Source: DATKMP01 sp963790045
GTDB taxonomy: Bacteria; Bacteroidota; Ignavibacteria; UBA10030
Direction of reading: 5' to 3'
NCBI GenBank assembly: GCA_963790045.1
Contig: CAWBMS010000011.1
Location: forward strand, 124,001 to 188,000
DNA: 64,000 bases
Part shown: piece after piece, positions 19,757-28,383 of the stretch
How the letters are laid out: each line of letters starts with the position of its first letter
Numbering within the stretch: the first letter of the stretch is position 1
Notes under the pieces: model-generated
What the model was told of the DNA's origin: nothing
The model's input: the letters and a program-made list of their open reading frames with translations, nothing else
Database searches by the model: none
Made by a program: the position numbers and the translations under genes

Positions 19757-19779
19757 GGTCGTTTCCTTTAAACAGTTAT

Positions 19780-21579
19780 TTAATCTTCCATCGACAAAAC
19801 GGCTAAGAACGCTTCTTGCGGCACTTCCACACGTCCCACCTGTTTCATACGTTTCTTGCCTTCTTTTTGTTTCTCTAACAATTTACGTTTGCGGGAAATA
19901 TCGCCGCCGTAACATTTCGCCAGAACATTCTTTCGCATGGCACTGATGCTTTCTCGTGCTATAATTTTACTGCCGATGGCCGCCTGTATGGCGACCTCAA
20001 ACATTTGACGCGGAATGAGGTGCCGAAGTTTCTGGCAGAGCTTGCGTCCCCATTCATACGATTTGGCACGATGAACAATGGTGGAAAGGGCATCCACCGG
20101 TTCAGTATTCAAGAGAATATCGAGTTTGACGAGATCGGATTCGCGGTATTCTAAGAACTCATAATCGAGCGAAGCGTAGCCGCGCGAGAGCGATTTGAGC
20201 TTATCGTAGAAATCAAAAATAATTTCCGACAGCGGCAGTTCATAATGAATATCAGCTCGTTCAGGCGTAAGGTATGTCGTATTTTTGTGAACGCCGCGCC
20301 GATCCATACATAATTTCATAATGTTGCCGATGTATTCTGTCGGTACAATGATTTGTGCTTTGACAAACGGCTCTTCAATCATTTCAATGCTGCCAGCGTC
20401 CGGCATGAGCGAAGGATTGTCAACCAGTAACACTTCGTGATCGGTTTTGGTGACGCGATATTCCACGTTCGGAACGGTGTTGATGAGCGATTGATTGTAT
20501 TCGCGTTCTAACCGTTCGTGAATAATTTCCATGTGCAGTAAGCCGAGAAACCCTGCACGAAATCCGAAACCAAGTGCCACAGAAGATTCCGGTTCAAAGA
20601 TCAGCGAGGCGTCGTTCAGTTTTAATTTCTCAAGAGCATCGCGCAATTCACCGAATGCATCGCTATTCGTCGGATACAAGCCGCTGAACACCATCGGCTT
20701 TGCATCTTTGTAACCGGGCAGCGGTTCCGGTGCAGGATTATCGACAAGCGTAATTGTGTCGCCAACTTTTGTGTCGTGCACGTCTCTTGCATTCGCAATG
20801 ATATAACCGACATCGCCAGCGGAAAGAGAGCCGGTACGCTTGCGCTGCATTTCCAGAATGCCGATATCTTCTACCTGAAATTCTTTTCCGTTGGAGAAGA
20901 ATTTAATTTTATCACGTTCTTTTACTGTGCCATCCATAACACGGACGTAGGCGATAGCGCCGCGATATTCATCGAACACAGAATCATAAATCAATGCTTT
21001 GAGCGGTGCATCGGGATCGCCTTTTGGCGGAGCGATGCGCTCTACCACTGCTTCTAATACTTCTTCCGTGCCGAGTCCCGATTTGGCACTGCCCATCAAG
21101 ATTTCTTCTTCTTTGCAGCCAATGAGATCGATGATTTGTTTCTTCACCGATTCCAACATGGTTTTAGCACTGGGCAAATCCACTTTATTGATGAAGGGAA
21201 TAATTTCTAATCCGGCATCGATGGCGAGATACAAATTGGAAATGGTTTGTGCTTCCACACCCTGCGTTGCATCGACAACGAGAATGGCGCCTTCGCACGC
21301 TGCGAGTGAACGCGAAACTTCATACGTGAAATCCACGTGACCTGGCGTATCGATGAGATTAAGGGTATATGTTTTTTTGTCGTGAGCTTTATATTGCAGT
21401 TGAATTGCATGCAGCTTGATGGTAATGCCGCGTTCCTGCTCTAATTCCATATCGTCCAAAATTTGCTTGGTCATATCACGAGAAGCAACTGTGCCGGTAT
21501 ATTCCAGCAAGCGATCAGCGAGCGTCGATTTGCCATGATCGATGTGAGCAATAATACAAAAGTTACGAATATGATCCAT
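19780..21579 (-). CDS. lepA: Elongation factor 4 (back-translocating GTPase)
   Basis: Ribosome-associated GTPase that acts on stalled or mis-translocated ribosomes. The G1 motif A-H-I-D-H-G-K-S-T-L, G3 D-T-P-G-H-V-D-F and G4 N-K-V-D-L-P are in the first 140 residues, and the LepA-specific C-terminal domain ends with the Lys/Arg-rich A-K-C-Y-G-G-D-I-S-R-K-R-K segment. 599 aa, normal length and intact. First gene of the lepA-lepB-lepB operon. Confidence 0.97.
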   Translation of the reverse strand: MDHIRNFCIIAHIDHGKSTLADRLLEYTGTVASRDMTKQILDDMELEQERGITIKLHAIQLQYKAHDKKTYTLNLIDTPGHVDFTYEVSRSLAACEGAILVVDATQGVEAQTISNLYLAIDAGLEIIPFINKVDLPSAKTMLESVKKQIIDLIGCKEEEILMGSAKSGLGTEEVLEAVVERIAPPKGDPDAPLKALIYDSVFDEYRGAIAYVRVMDGTVKERDKIKFFSNGKEFQVEDIGILEMQRKRTGSLSAGDVGYIIANARDVHDTKVGDTITLVDNPAPEPLPGYKDAKPMVFSGLYPTNSDAFGELRDALEKLKLNDASLIFEPESSVALGFGFRAGFLGLLHMEIIHERLEREYNQSLINTVPNVEYRVTKTDHEVLLVDNPSLMPDAGSIEMIEEPFVKAQIIVPTEYIGNIMKLCMDRRGVHKNTTYLTPERADIHYELPLSEIIFDFYDKLKSLSRGYASLDYEFLEYRESDLVKLDILLNTEPVDALSTIVHRAKSYEWGRKLCQKLRHLIPRQMFEVAIQAAIGSKIIARESISAMRKNVLAKCYGGDISRKRKLLEKQKEGKKRMKQVGRVEVPQEAFLAVLSMED

Positions 21580-21838
21580 TAGATATATCTTCCATCAATA
21601 AAAAAGCAAAAGAGTAACGAGTGGAAGCTGCACAACGCCACTCCTTACTCCTCTAACCACTAAAATATAGCGTAAAATGAGAGGAAGAGCAAGACAGCGA
21701 GCATACTGTCTATTTTATGTCGTGTTTCTTGCAAGAATGCAATGATGACAATCATAAAAAAGTAGTATTGAATAATTACAGTAATAAACTATATTGTAAT
21801 GGTTCTTTATTCTAAAGTCGAAGATTGATTTCAAATGA

Positions 21839-22342
21839 GTGAAGGGAAAAAACGTATTGATAAAGCCAAATGAAATAAATTTCGTGTTTTGTGATTATGC
21901 TGATCCTGTTCACCAGAAAACATTGATTGAACTTATCAATCATTATATGGCTGACCCGATGGGCGGATGTGAGCCGCTATCAAGCGAACAATCAAAAAAT
22001 CTTGTGGAAGGATTATCAAAACACCCATCAAGTTTTGTATTGTTTGTAAAGGTGAAAGACACTTTTACAGGATTGACAACGTGTTTCGTCAATTTCTCAA
22101 CGTTCAAAGCAAAGCCATACATCAATATTCACGATATTATTGTACGGAAAGAATACCGCGGCAAAGGATTAGGCCGGGCACTTCTTGAATATGTTCTTGC
22201 TTATGCAAAGGAACACGGATATTGTAAAGTGACATTAGAAGTACGGGATGATAATGCTGTCGCACAGCATTTATACCGGAGTTTAGGATTCGAAGATACA
22301 CAACCGCCAATGTGGTTCTGGACGAAGACGATTGTTGAATGA
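21839..22342 (+). CDS. GNAT-family N-acetyltransferase
   Basis: Predicted acetyl-CoA-dependent acetyltransferase of 167 aa. The acetyl-CoA site V-R-K-E-Y-R-G-K-G-L-G-R-A-L-L is near residue 108, and the C-terminal N-A-V-A-Q-H-L-Y-R-S-L-G-F is typical of GNAT. An early M-A-D-P-M-G-G motif is shared with a subgroup of uncharacterised GNATs. The start is uncertain: GTG at 21839 is the longest option, and an out-of-frame ATG at 21835 cannot be used unless there is another indel. Substrate unknown. Confidence 0.8.
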   Translation: MKGKNVLIKPNEINFVFCDYADPVHQKTLIELINHYMADPMGGCEPLSSEQSKNLVEGLSKHPSSFVLFVKVKDTFTGLTTCFVNFSTFKAKPYINIHDIIVRKEYRGKGLGRALLEYVLAYAKEHGYCKVTLEVRDDNAVAQHLYRSLGFEDTQPPMWFWTKTIVE

Positions 22343-22617
22343 AATATAACTAGCGGTAAAGACTCTTTCTATACGACAGAACAAAGCATCATGTAACACT
22401 CGTTCGCGCTATTGTTCTTGCGAGTTGCATATACCCCATGCTTCGATTTTAACCAGCCCCTGAAGATGTATGGATACTCGATGATGGGATGGCGAAAGGG
22501 GATGAAGCGTGGTTCCATTGGAGATGATGTATGGTTATAGGACAACCAGAGTACAACGAGAGGACAATTATACCGACGCATGGTAGACAATATGGAGTTC
22601 GTACTATGAGGTAAAAA
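22343..22617. other. Intergenic, no clear gene
   Basis: No convincing coding frame. From about 22534 to 22566 three consecutive 11-base units share an A-n-A-G-n-A-C-A pattern, a weak relative of the strong 11-bp array that follows, in a different phase. Confidence 0.4.
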
Positions 22618-22716
22618 GCCGATTACAACGGCTCTTGAACGGCTTTATAACGAGAGTGAATCGAGAGTCAATCGAGGAACAAACGAGAACCAGACGAGAA
22701 CGAAACGAGAAAGTGG
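22618..22716. repeat. 11-bp-period degenerate tandem array (CGAGA core)
   Basis: Six CGAG(A/G) cores start at 22651, 22662, 22673, 22684, 22695 and 22706, exactly 11 bases apart. Two units with a related CGGCT core come just before, at 22629 and 22640, in the same phase. The core is conserved while the other six bases vary (consensus roughly CGAGAACnAAA). No direct-repeat/spacer geometry of a CRISPR. The spacing is close to one DNA helical turn. Confidence 0.85.
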
Positions 22717-22868
22717 GATGTCGGGTAATGGTAGTTAGAATGCATGTCAAGAATATTGATGGTGTTGTTTTTTGGGATTGAGAATACATCCCACCGATGC
22801 GGCATCGGGTTAATGTGTTTGTGTGCCGAATCGTGTTCATGGAATTATTATTATTACAGATACATCCC

Positions 22869-22895
22869 GTAGGGGCGAGGTGACCTCGCCCCTAC
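22869..22895. repeat. REP-like hairpin 1
   Basis: Perfect 13-bp stem with a single-base centre: arm GTAGGGGCGAGGT and its complement ending CCCCTAC. It shares GTAGGG...CCCTAC ends with the hairpins at 24493 and 29181, and lies inside the transposase relic. Confidence 0.85.
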
Positions 22896-23028
22896 CACGA
22901 TATTCCATTACATTAGGAAAAATTGTTGCATATCATAAATATCAATCCTCCAAACAGATAAATGTGCGGACATTCAAGAATGAATGCCCTACCGAAATGG
23001 TATGGTGGGCACACACGTTTGCATATTC

Positions 23029-23049
23029 GGGCGATTCATGGAATCGCCC
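23029..23049. repeat. REP-like hairpin 2
   Basis: Inverted repeat GGGCGATTC / GAATCGCCC with ATG loop, followed by CCTAC, so its right edge resembles the other REP-like hairpins. The left GTAG part is not conserved. Confidence 0.7.
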
Positions 23050-23134
23050 CTACTTGACATCCTTTTTCCATTGCGGTATATTATTCCTGAGAAATTGCTT
23101 CAGGGTGTTGTGGTGGTTGATTGAATTTTCTTGA

Positions 23135-23634
23135 AGCGTTTCCCGTGTGGTTAAAAAAATATTGTAACGACAGATGTAAGTGTTGTTATGAAAGATAAAT
23201 TTGTCGAATAGAATAGATCTGAAAATTTTATCAAAGTTTCCTTTGCATGAACCATGCGACCTTTGACAAAGTTGGCATTACGATACGGCAACACAAGCAA
23301 TGGTGTCATTCCCGAAGTTTTCTGTTGGCTTGCCCGCCATCTTTTGCCGAAGGCATCACTTCGTGATTGGCGGGGAATCCAGCCCTAAGATTTCAATGGA
23401 CATTGAAAGAATGAGATTAGCATAATAAAAGATGCCGCTTTCTTTGAAAGAGCAAAGAAACCCCTTTGTCACGATGTTGGACATCGTAACATCTCCCCTT
23501 AAAATTAAGGGGAGAATGGCAGAAAGAAAAAAACAGAAACGCGCGATGCGCGTTGACATTAATAGGCATCTGGCAGGCGATTTCGCAGGCAGAGGGAAAA
23601 AATAGTAATGTAGAAGAGGAAAAGGACTATTCTT
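23135..23634. other. Intergenic, hairpin-rich
   Basis: No gene supported. Besides the 46-nt element, three more short hairpins occur: 23471-23487 (ACGATGT-TGG-ACATCGT), 23493-23514 (CTCCCCTTAA / TTAAGGGGAG) and 23538-23554 (AACGCGC-GAT-GCGCGTT). None has the T-run of a terminator. Confidence 0.6.
23330..23375 (+). repeat. 46-nt multi-hairpin element, copy A
   Basis: Outer arms CCCGCCA / TGGCGGG enclose two small hairpins (TGCC-GAA-GGCA and ATCAC-TTC-GTGAT), giving a three-way-junction-like fold. The whole 46 bases recur perfectly, inverted, at 53574-53619. The right flank GGGGAATCCAGCCCT is also found, inverted, at the partial copy near 29251. Confidence 0.9.
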
Positions 23635-24210
23635 ATGCCGGATAGAGAAGTGTTGAACATTCGCGACCTGATTTATTTTCAGTATGCAAAAATTATTGCA
23701 CGCAGCGCCTTCAAAGCGGCAGATGGACAGGAGGCAAAGGAACTTCATTACGGCTTCATTAAAAATACATTTCGGGATTTGAAGAACGGCGGTAAGTCGT
23801 GGTCACACATTGAGCGCGAAGATTGGCAGCTTGTGGAGGCAGAGAAAAAATGTATTTACTGCGGTTCCGCGGAAAATTTACAGCGTGAACATATTGTTCC
23901 GAAATCCCTGCGGATAAAAGAAGATTGTGCGGAGTGTGACAGGATTCAATCGATTCATAACCAAGTGTGGGCGTGCGGCGCATGCAATGCGGCAAAAGGA
24001 ACGATGGGATTGTATGAGTTTTACCGCAAGATGCATCCCGAAGAGAAAAATTATTTTGATTTTATTCCTCCGCTCGTGGAAAAGAAATATTTAAAGACGA
24101 TTATGAAATGCCACGAGTGTGCCGGTACATTAGATATTGCCGACTTGAATAAAGACGGCGAACTCTCGGTGCTGGATATTGATGAAGGGTTGAGGAGAAA
24201 ACAGAGATAA
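23635..24210 (+). CDS. HNH endonuclease
   Basis: 191-aa protein with a central HNH fold: C-I-Y-C-G (about residues 79-83), R-E-H-I-V-P-K-S-L with the catalytic His, then C-A-E-C and C-G-A-C-N-A-A-K-G giving the remaining zinc Cys pairs and the Asn. The C-terminal tail has a D-L-N-K-D-G-E-L-S-V-L-D loop that looks like an EF-hand/dockerin calcium loop, and the DNA for this tail is repeated 678 bases downstream beyond the transposase. Role (restriction, homing or other) not determinable; it sits among mobile repeats. Confidence 0.8.
   Translation: MPDREVLNIRDLIYFQYAKIIARSAFKAADGQEAKELHYGFIKNTFRDLKNGGKSWSHIEREDWQLVEAEKKCIYCGSAENLQREHIVPKSLRIKEDCAECDRIQSIHNQVWACGACNAAKGTMGLYEFYRKMHPEEKNYFDFIPPLVEKKYLKTIMKCHECAGTLDIADLNKDGELSVLDIDEGLRRKQR
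24142..24198 (+). repeat. Direct repeat, copy 1 (3' end of HNH gene)
   Basis: About 57 bases encoding the tail of the HNH nuclease, repeated with roughly seven to eight differences at 24820-24876. The pair flanks the RAYT gene. Confidence 0.85.
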
Positions 24211-24221
24211 TTTATTTCATC

Positions 24222-24779
24222 ATGGAAACGACGCATCGTCATAGAAAAAATATCCGTTTGAAAGAATACGATTACTCCATGCCCGGTGCATATTTTATAA
24301 CGATATGTACGCACGAGAAACAATGTATCTTAAGCGACATTATTGATGGAGAAGTTCAATTGAGTGATATTGGCAGCATTGTCAACGAGGAATGGTACAG
24401 GACGGCAGAAATTCGTCCCAATGTGGAAATGGATGTGTTTGTCATAATGCCGAATCATATACACGGAATTATTGTATTGAAGGAAAATTCTGGTAGGGAC
24501 ACGTTGCAACGTGTCCCTACGAAGGAACAATTTGGGAAGCCGACATCGAATTCCATACCAACCATCGTTCGGTTGTTTAAATCATCCGTTACAACGCGGG
24601 CAAATATAATACACCAAACACCATCGCGCCAGATCTGGCAGCCAAAATATTACGAACATATCATTCGTGATGACCGCGATCTGCTTAATACGCGACAATA
24701 CATTTTAAACAATCCCTTAAAATGGATATTGACCGAACATGAAAATATGCCGGAGAATTGGATAGCTGGAAGCACATAA
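24222..24779 (+). mobile_element. REP-associated tyrosine transposase (RAYT, Y1 family)
   Basis: Complete 185-aa single-strand transposase-like protein: N-terminal R-L-K-E-Y-D-Y-S-M-P-G-A-Y-F-I-T-I-C-T, HUH motif M-P-N-H-I-H-G-I-I-V, and the C-terminal catalytic Tyr region Y-Y-E-H-I-I-R-D-D-R-D-L followed by Y-I-L-N-N-P. RAYTs are single-copy domesticated relatives of IS200/IS605 transposases and mobilise REP hairpins. A perfect 28-nt REP-like hairpin lies inside the gene at 24493-24520 and is read in frame. The gene is 11 bases after the HNH gene. Confidence 0.9.
24493..24520. repeat. REP-like hairpin 3, inside the RAYT gene
   Basis: Perfect palindrome of two 14-base arms (GTAGGGACACGTTG and its complement). 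It falls in the variable loop after the HUH motif and keeps the reading frame, coding for about nine residues. Confidence 0.9.
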
Positions 24780-24819
24780 CACATACACATACGTGTGTAC
24801 ACTTTCAGGCCTCCGGCTG

Positions 24820-24876
24820 GACTTGAATAAGGACGGAGAACTCTCGGTGCTGGATATTGATGAGGGACTGAGAAGG
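24820..24876 (+). repeat. Direct repeat, copy 2 (HNH tail remnant)
   Basis: Second copy of the HNH 3' end, in the same orientation and coding-like up to a TAA at about 24887. It has no HNH domain before it; only about 40 bases separate it from the RAYT stop. Confidence 0.85.
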
Positions 24877-24918
24877 AATATTGTATAAAATAAGATTAGA
24901 AAGATAGAGGTGAATACA

Positions 24919-26181
24919 ATGGAAAAGGAAAATAATATTGTATGCCCGAAATGTGGGGCAAAAATTAATGTTAATGATATTCTCTACAAGCAAATACAAA
25001 ACCAAATTAAAAAAGAATATTCTGATAAAGATGAACAACGTGAAGAAGATTACAAAGAAAAATTAGAGTCATTAAAGAAAAAAGAAGAATCAATAGAAGA
25101 AAGCGAACAAAACATTCAGAAACAGATTAATGATGGGATTAAACAAAAACTTTCCACAGAAAAAACAAAAATAGAAAAAGCAATTCGAGATGAGATAAGA
25201 GATGAAACAGATGAACAGTTAAAAGTTCTGAAAAAAGAACTTGAACAAAAGTCTGCTCAGGTAAAGGAGTTAAATAAAACCAAAGCAGAGGTTGAACGGC
25301 TGAAGCGAGAAAAAGATGAAATGCGAGAAGTTGTAGCATTAGAAAAAGAAAGGGAGCTTTCTGAAAAATTAAAAGAAGAACGTGTAAAAATACAAAAGCA
25401 AAGTGAAGAAACTCACGCTTTTAAGATAAAAGAGCTTGAGAAGCAACTCGACGATCAAAAGCAGCTTGCGGAAGAAATGAAACGAAAGGTAGAACAGGGA
25501 TCGATGCAGCTTCAAGGTGAAGTTCAGGAATTAGTATTAGAAGATATATTGAAAGATTTGTTTCCCATTGATGCCATTGAGGAAGTTGGCAAAGGGGTTA
25601 AAGGCGCAGATGTCATACAAACGGTTCGTAATAAAATTGGTAATGATTGCGGTATAATCTTATTTGAAAGCAAACGAACAAAATCTTTTAGCAATGAATG
25701 GATAAACAAATTAAAGGCTGATGCTATTTCTGCAAAAGCAGATATTTGTGTGATTGTCACAGAGACATTGCCTGAAGGAATTGATCGAATAGGACAAAAG
25801 GATGGGGTGTGGATATGTTCCTTTAATGATTTTAAAGGATTAGTTTTAGTCTTAAGAGAAGGGCTTATTAAAATAAGCGAGGTATATTCTTCCCAGAGCA
25901 ATAAGGGTGAGAAGATGCAAATGCTCTATGATTATTTAACAAGTAATGAGTTTAGATTCCAAGTTGGGGCAATTATAGAAGGCTTTACAGATTTACAGGA
26001 AAGTTACAATAAAGAAAAAAGAGCTATGGAAAGAATTTGGAAAGAAAGAGAAAAGCAGCTTGAAAAGGTCTTGCTAAACACCAATCATTTTATTGGCTCG
26101 ATAAAAGGCATTGCCGGAAGCTCTATGCCTGAGTTAAAACAAATCGGTGCAAAGGATAATATTTTGGAATTGGGAGAATAG
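24919..26181 (+). CDS. DUF2130 coiled-coil protein with zinc ribbon, putative nuclease
   Basis: 420 aa, first gene of a four-gene A+T-rich cassette. Residues 9-12 give a short zinc-ribbon half (C-P-K-C-G), residues about 30-205 are a strongly charged coiled coil, and the C-terminal half matches DUF2130. In that domain, G-A-D-V-I-Q followed about 20 residues later by F-E-S-K-R-T-K has the D...E-x-K spacing of a PD-(D/E)XK nuclease; the fold assignment is my inference. The start at 24919 (ATG) is preferred over GTG at 24910 because GAGGTG sits at good distance. It is followed 3 bases later by the OLD-family gene, implying one operon. Confidence 0.78.
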   Translation: MEKENNIVCPKCGAKINVNDILYKQIQNQIKKEYSDKDEQREEDYKEKLESLKKKEESIEESEQNIQKQINDGIKQKLSTEKTKIEKAIRDEIRDETDEQLKVLKKELEQKSAQVKELNKTKAEVERLKREKDEMREVVALEKERELSEKLKEERVKIQKQSEETHAFKIKELEKQLDDQKQLAEEMKRKVEQGSMQLQGEVQELVLEDILKDLFPIDAIEEVGKGVKGADVIQTVRNKIGNDCGIILFESKRTKSFSNEWINKLKADAISAKADICVIVTETLPEGIDRIGQKDGVWICSFNDFKGLVLVLREGLIKISEVYSSQSNKGEKMQMLYDYLTSNEFRFQVGAIIEGFTDLQESYNKEKRAMERIWKEREKQLEKVLLNTNHFIGSIKGIAGSSMPELKQIGAKDNILELGE

Positions 26182-26184
26182 ACT

Positions 26185-27954
26185 ATGGCAAAGGCAAAAA
26201 AAGAAGTTGTTCAAGAATCATCCCTCGTATCAGAAAATCCAGATATTCCTAAACCTAGACTTGTAAAGCTAATTGTAAAAAATTTTCGTTGTATTGGGAT
26301 AAAGCCCGTGGAGATTGATCTTAATGACATTGTAGTCTTAGTCGGTGCAAACAATGTTGGAAAAAGTTCAATATTAAAAGCTTATGAATTGGCAATGTCA
26401 CAGGGGTCCAATAAAGCTAAACTTTCAATTGAAGATTTTCCAAATAATAAAATTGATCCCTCTCATTTGCCTGAAATTGAAATACATACAATTGTATATG
26501 ATAATAGTCCAGGTGAAAGATGGATAGCCATTCAAGAAAATGGTGAGATGCTTGTGAGAGAACGTTGGATTTGGATGGAAGCAGATAGACCTAAGAGAGA
26601 AGGATGGGATGTTGAAGCGAGTTCTTGGAGTGAAAATGTTCCATGGGGTGCTCCAGGTGTTGCAAATTCAAGGCGTCCTGAACCGCATAGAGTTGATGCC
26701 TTTGATTCACCTGAAGAACAGGCTAAAGCTATAAAAGAGCTATTGATGAAGGCGTTGACAGATAGAATAAAAAACATTAAAACAGAAAACCAAGAAACTG
26801 AAAATGAGTATTCTCAACTTTTGAATAAAGTAAAAGAACTTCAAAAGAAAATTGTAGCCGAAACTAAAGAACAAATAGACGCGACTAACGCTGAACTCTC
26901 CATTTTGATTGAGAAAGTGTTTCCTAATTATAAAATTGATTTTGATGCAAAGCCCGAAGATGATTTGGATAAAACAATCAATTTTTTCAAGGCAGATGCT
27001 CAATTATTGATGGGTCCAAAAGATGGTTATTTAAGCACAATAGATAGACAAGGTAGTGGAGCGAGAAGAACATTACTTTGGACTGCTATAAAGTATATTT
27101 CTGAAAACAATCAAAAAGGCAAAGATGTAACAACGTCAATTCGTCCCCATTTGCTTTTAATTGATGAACCTGAAATATGTTTGCATCCTAATGCAATTAG
27201 AGACGCTTGCAATGCTTTGTATGATTTACCACACTCTGGTAATTGGCAAGTGATGGTTACTACTCATTCTCCAATATTTATTGATTTTTCACGGGACAAT
27301 ACAACTGTAGTCAAGGTTGAAAAAAATGTCGACGGAGAGATTCAGGGAACGACAGTGTTTCGTCCAGACAAAACTAATCTTAATGAAGATGATAAGAAAA
27401 ATTTGAAGTTATTAAACTTATGTGATCCTTATGTGGCAGAATTCTTCTTTGGCGGAAAAGTAATTGTTGTCGAAGGAGACACGGAATACACAGCATTTAA
27501 TTATGTTAAAGCAAGAAAACCCGATGAATACAAAGATGTTCATATAATTAGGGCAAGAGGTAAGGCGACAATTGTTTCTCTTGTTAAAATACTAAATCAT
27601 TTTGGATCAAGTTATTCTGTTCTTCACGACAGTGATACGCCGTTGACAAAGAAAAAAGACAAAGCAAATCCAGCATGGGGAAATAATCGGAATATACTCG
27701 AAGCGGTGAACGCAAAGCCCCAAGGTATCAAAACCCGTTTATTAGCATCTATCCCGAATTTTGAACAAGCGTATTTTGGTGAAATAATTGAGACTGAAAA
27801 GCCATACAATGCATTAAAAACAATAACCAGTCAACCGAAAAAATATAATATCATTGAATCTTTATTCAAAGCTCTTATAAACTATGAAGCACCTGTTCCA
27901 GAAAATTGTATTGAATGGAACAAGATTGAAGAATTGGAAAATAAATTAAAATGA
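26185..27954 (+). CDS. OLD-family ATPase/TOPRIM nuclease
   Basis: 589 aa. ATPase domain: Walker A G-A-N-N-V-G-K-S (residues 54-61), a coiled-coil insertion about 190-235, Walker B L-L-L-I-D-E-P-E (about 322-329), then a His switch in T-T-H-S-P. The C-terminal TOPRIM domain has the acidic I-V-V-E-G-D-T-E (about 425-432) and H-D-S-D-T-P (about 480) metal motifs. OLD proteins are DNA nucleases, and GajA of Gabija is a relative. Here the partner genes differ: no UvrD-like GajB is nearby, so this is not a standard Gabija locus. Base composition is visibly A+T-richer than the flanking housekeeping genes, consistent with transfer. Confidence 0.88.
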   Translation: MAKAKKEVVQESSLVSENPDIPKPRLVKLIVKNFRCIGIKPVEIDLNDIVVLVGANNVGKSSILKAYELAMSQGSNKAKLSIEDFPNNKIDPSHLPEIEIHTIVYDNSPGERWIAIQENGEMLVRERWIWMEADRPKREGWDVEASSWSENVPWGAPGVANSRRPEPHRVDAFDSPEEQAKAIKELLMKALTDRIKNIKTENQETENEYSQLLNKVKELQKKIVAETKEQIDATNAELSILIEKVFPNYKIDFDAKPEDDLDKTINFFKADAQLLMGPKDGYLSTIDRQGSGARRTLLWTAIKYISENNQKGKDVTTSIRPHLLLIDEPEICLHPNAIRDACNALYDLPHSGNWQVMVTTHSPIFIDFSRDNTTVVKVEKNVDGEIQGTTVFRPDKTNLNEDDKKNLKLLNLCDPYVAEFFFGGKVIVVEGDTEYTAFNYVKARKPDEYKDVHIIRARGKATIVSLVKILNHFGSSYSVLHDSDTPLTKKKDKANPAWGNNRNILEAVNAKPQGIKTRLLASIPNFEQAYFGEIIETEKPYNALKTITSQPKKYNIIESLFKALINYEAPVPENCIEWNKIEELENKLK

Positions 27955-27966
27955 TAAGGAGGCAAA

Positions 27967-28362
27967 ATGTTATTTTTAACTAGGCAAGAGGTTCAAGATG
28001 CAGTTTCAGAAGCAATTAAGCAAAAACATATTCTGTTGATCGAATATCAGCATTCTGGAGATGATAATGAAATAGTTCAAAGGAGAAAAGCTCCTTTTGA
28101 TTTAGGAACAACCAATGTTGTAATGTATCAAAGAAATAAAGATATGCTTTATGCTTTTTGTTATGAACATATAGATAAAAAGACGAATAGACATAAGCCA
28201 ATTGTCCATGGTATTAATGCCCTTAGAATTCTTTCAATAGAAGATACAGAAGAAGAATTTAACCCAATTGAATTAAACAATATAAATAAGAGCAATACTG
28301 GATTTGATTATTCTACATGGCATTGGGCATTGTTACCAGATAGAAAATGGCTTAAGATGTAA
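27967..28362 (+). CDS. Small WYL-domain-like protein
   Basis: 131 aa. A-I-K-Q-K-H-I-L-L-I-E-Y near the start, R-R-K-A-P-F-D-L, L-Y-A-F-C-Y-E-H and K-P-I-V-H-G-I-N-A-L-R-I-L-S follow the strand pattern of stand-alone WYL domains, which sense nucleic-acid ligands and often regulate defence loci. The canonical W-Y-L triplet is not present, so this is a tentative call. An RBS AAGGAGG lies just before the ATG, 13 bases after the OLD gene. Confidence 0.55.
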   Translation: MLFLTRQEVQDAVSEAIKQKHILLIEYQHSGDDNEIVQRRKAPFDLGTTNVVMYQRNKDMLYAFCYEHIDKKTNRHKPIVHGINALRILSIEDTEEEFNPIELNNINKSNTGFDYSTWHWALLPDRKWLKM

Positions 28363-28383
28363 AATCATAAAAAGGAAAATATT

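Larger units (their letters stand above)
22823..23134 (+). pseudogene. Relic of a REP-type (RAYT) transposase
   Basis: The frame contains M-P-N-R-V-H-G-I-I-I-I, the HUH motif of Y1/REP-associated tyrosine transposases, and L-G-K-I-V-A-Y-H-K-Y-Q-S-S-K-Q-I-N, a mid-domain signature. The N-terminal third and the catalytic tyrosine region are missing. Two REP-like hairpins (22869-22895 and 23029-23049) lie within it. It compares directly with the intact copy at 24222. Not functional. Confidence 0.75.

Noticed and set aside
22618..22716. 11-bp array considered as a CRISPR
   Set aside because: Units are 11 bases with a 4-5 base core; there are no 24-40 base repeats, no regular spacers and no cas genes.
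22604..22840. 78-aa - strand frame through the array
   Set aside because: It simply reads across the 11-bp repeats and into the transposase relic; no protein-like features or RBS.
24910..27954. Gabija system
   Set aside because: The OLD-type ATPase/TOPRIM gene is present, but no UvrD-like helicase (GajB) follows it.
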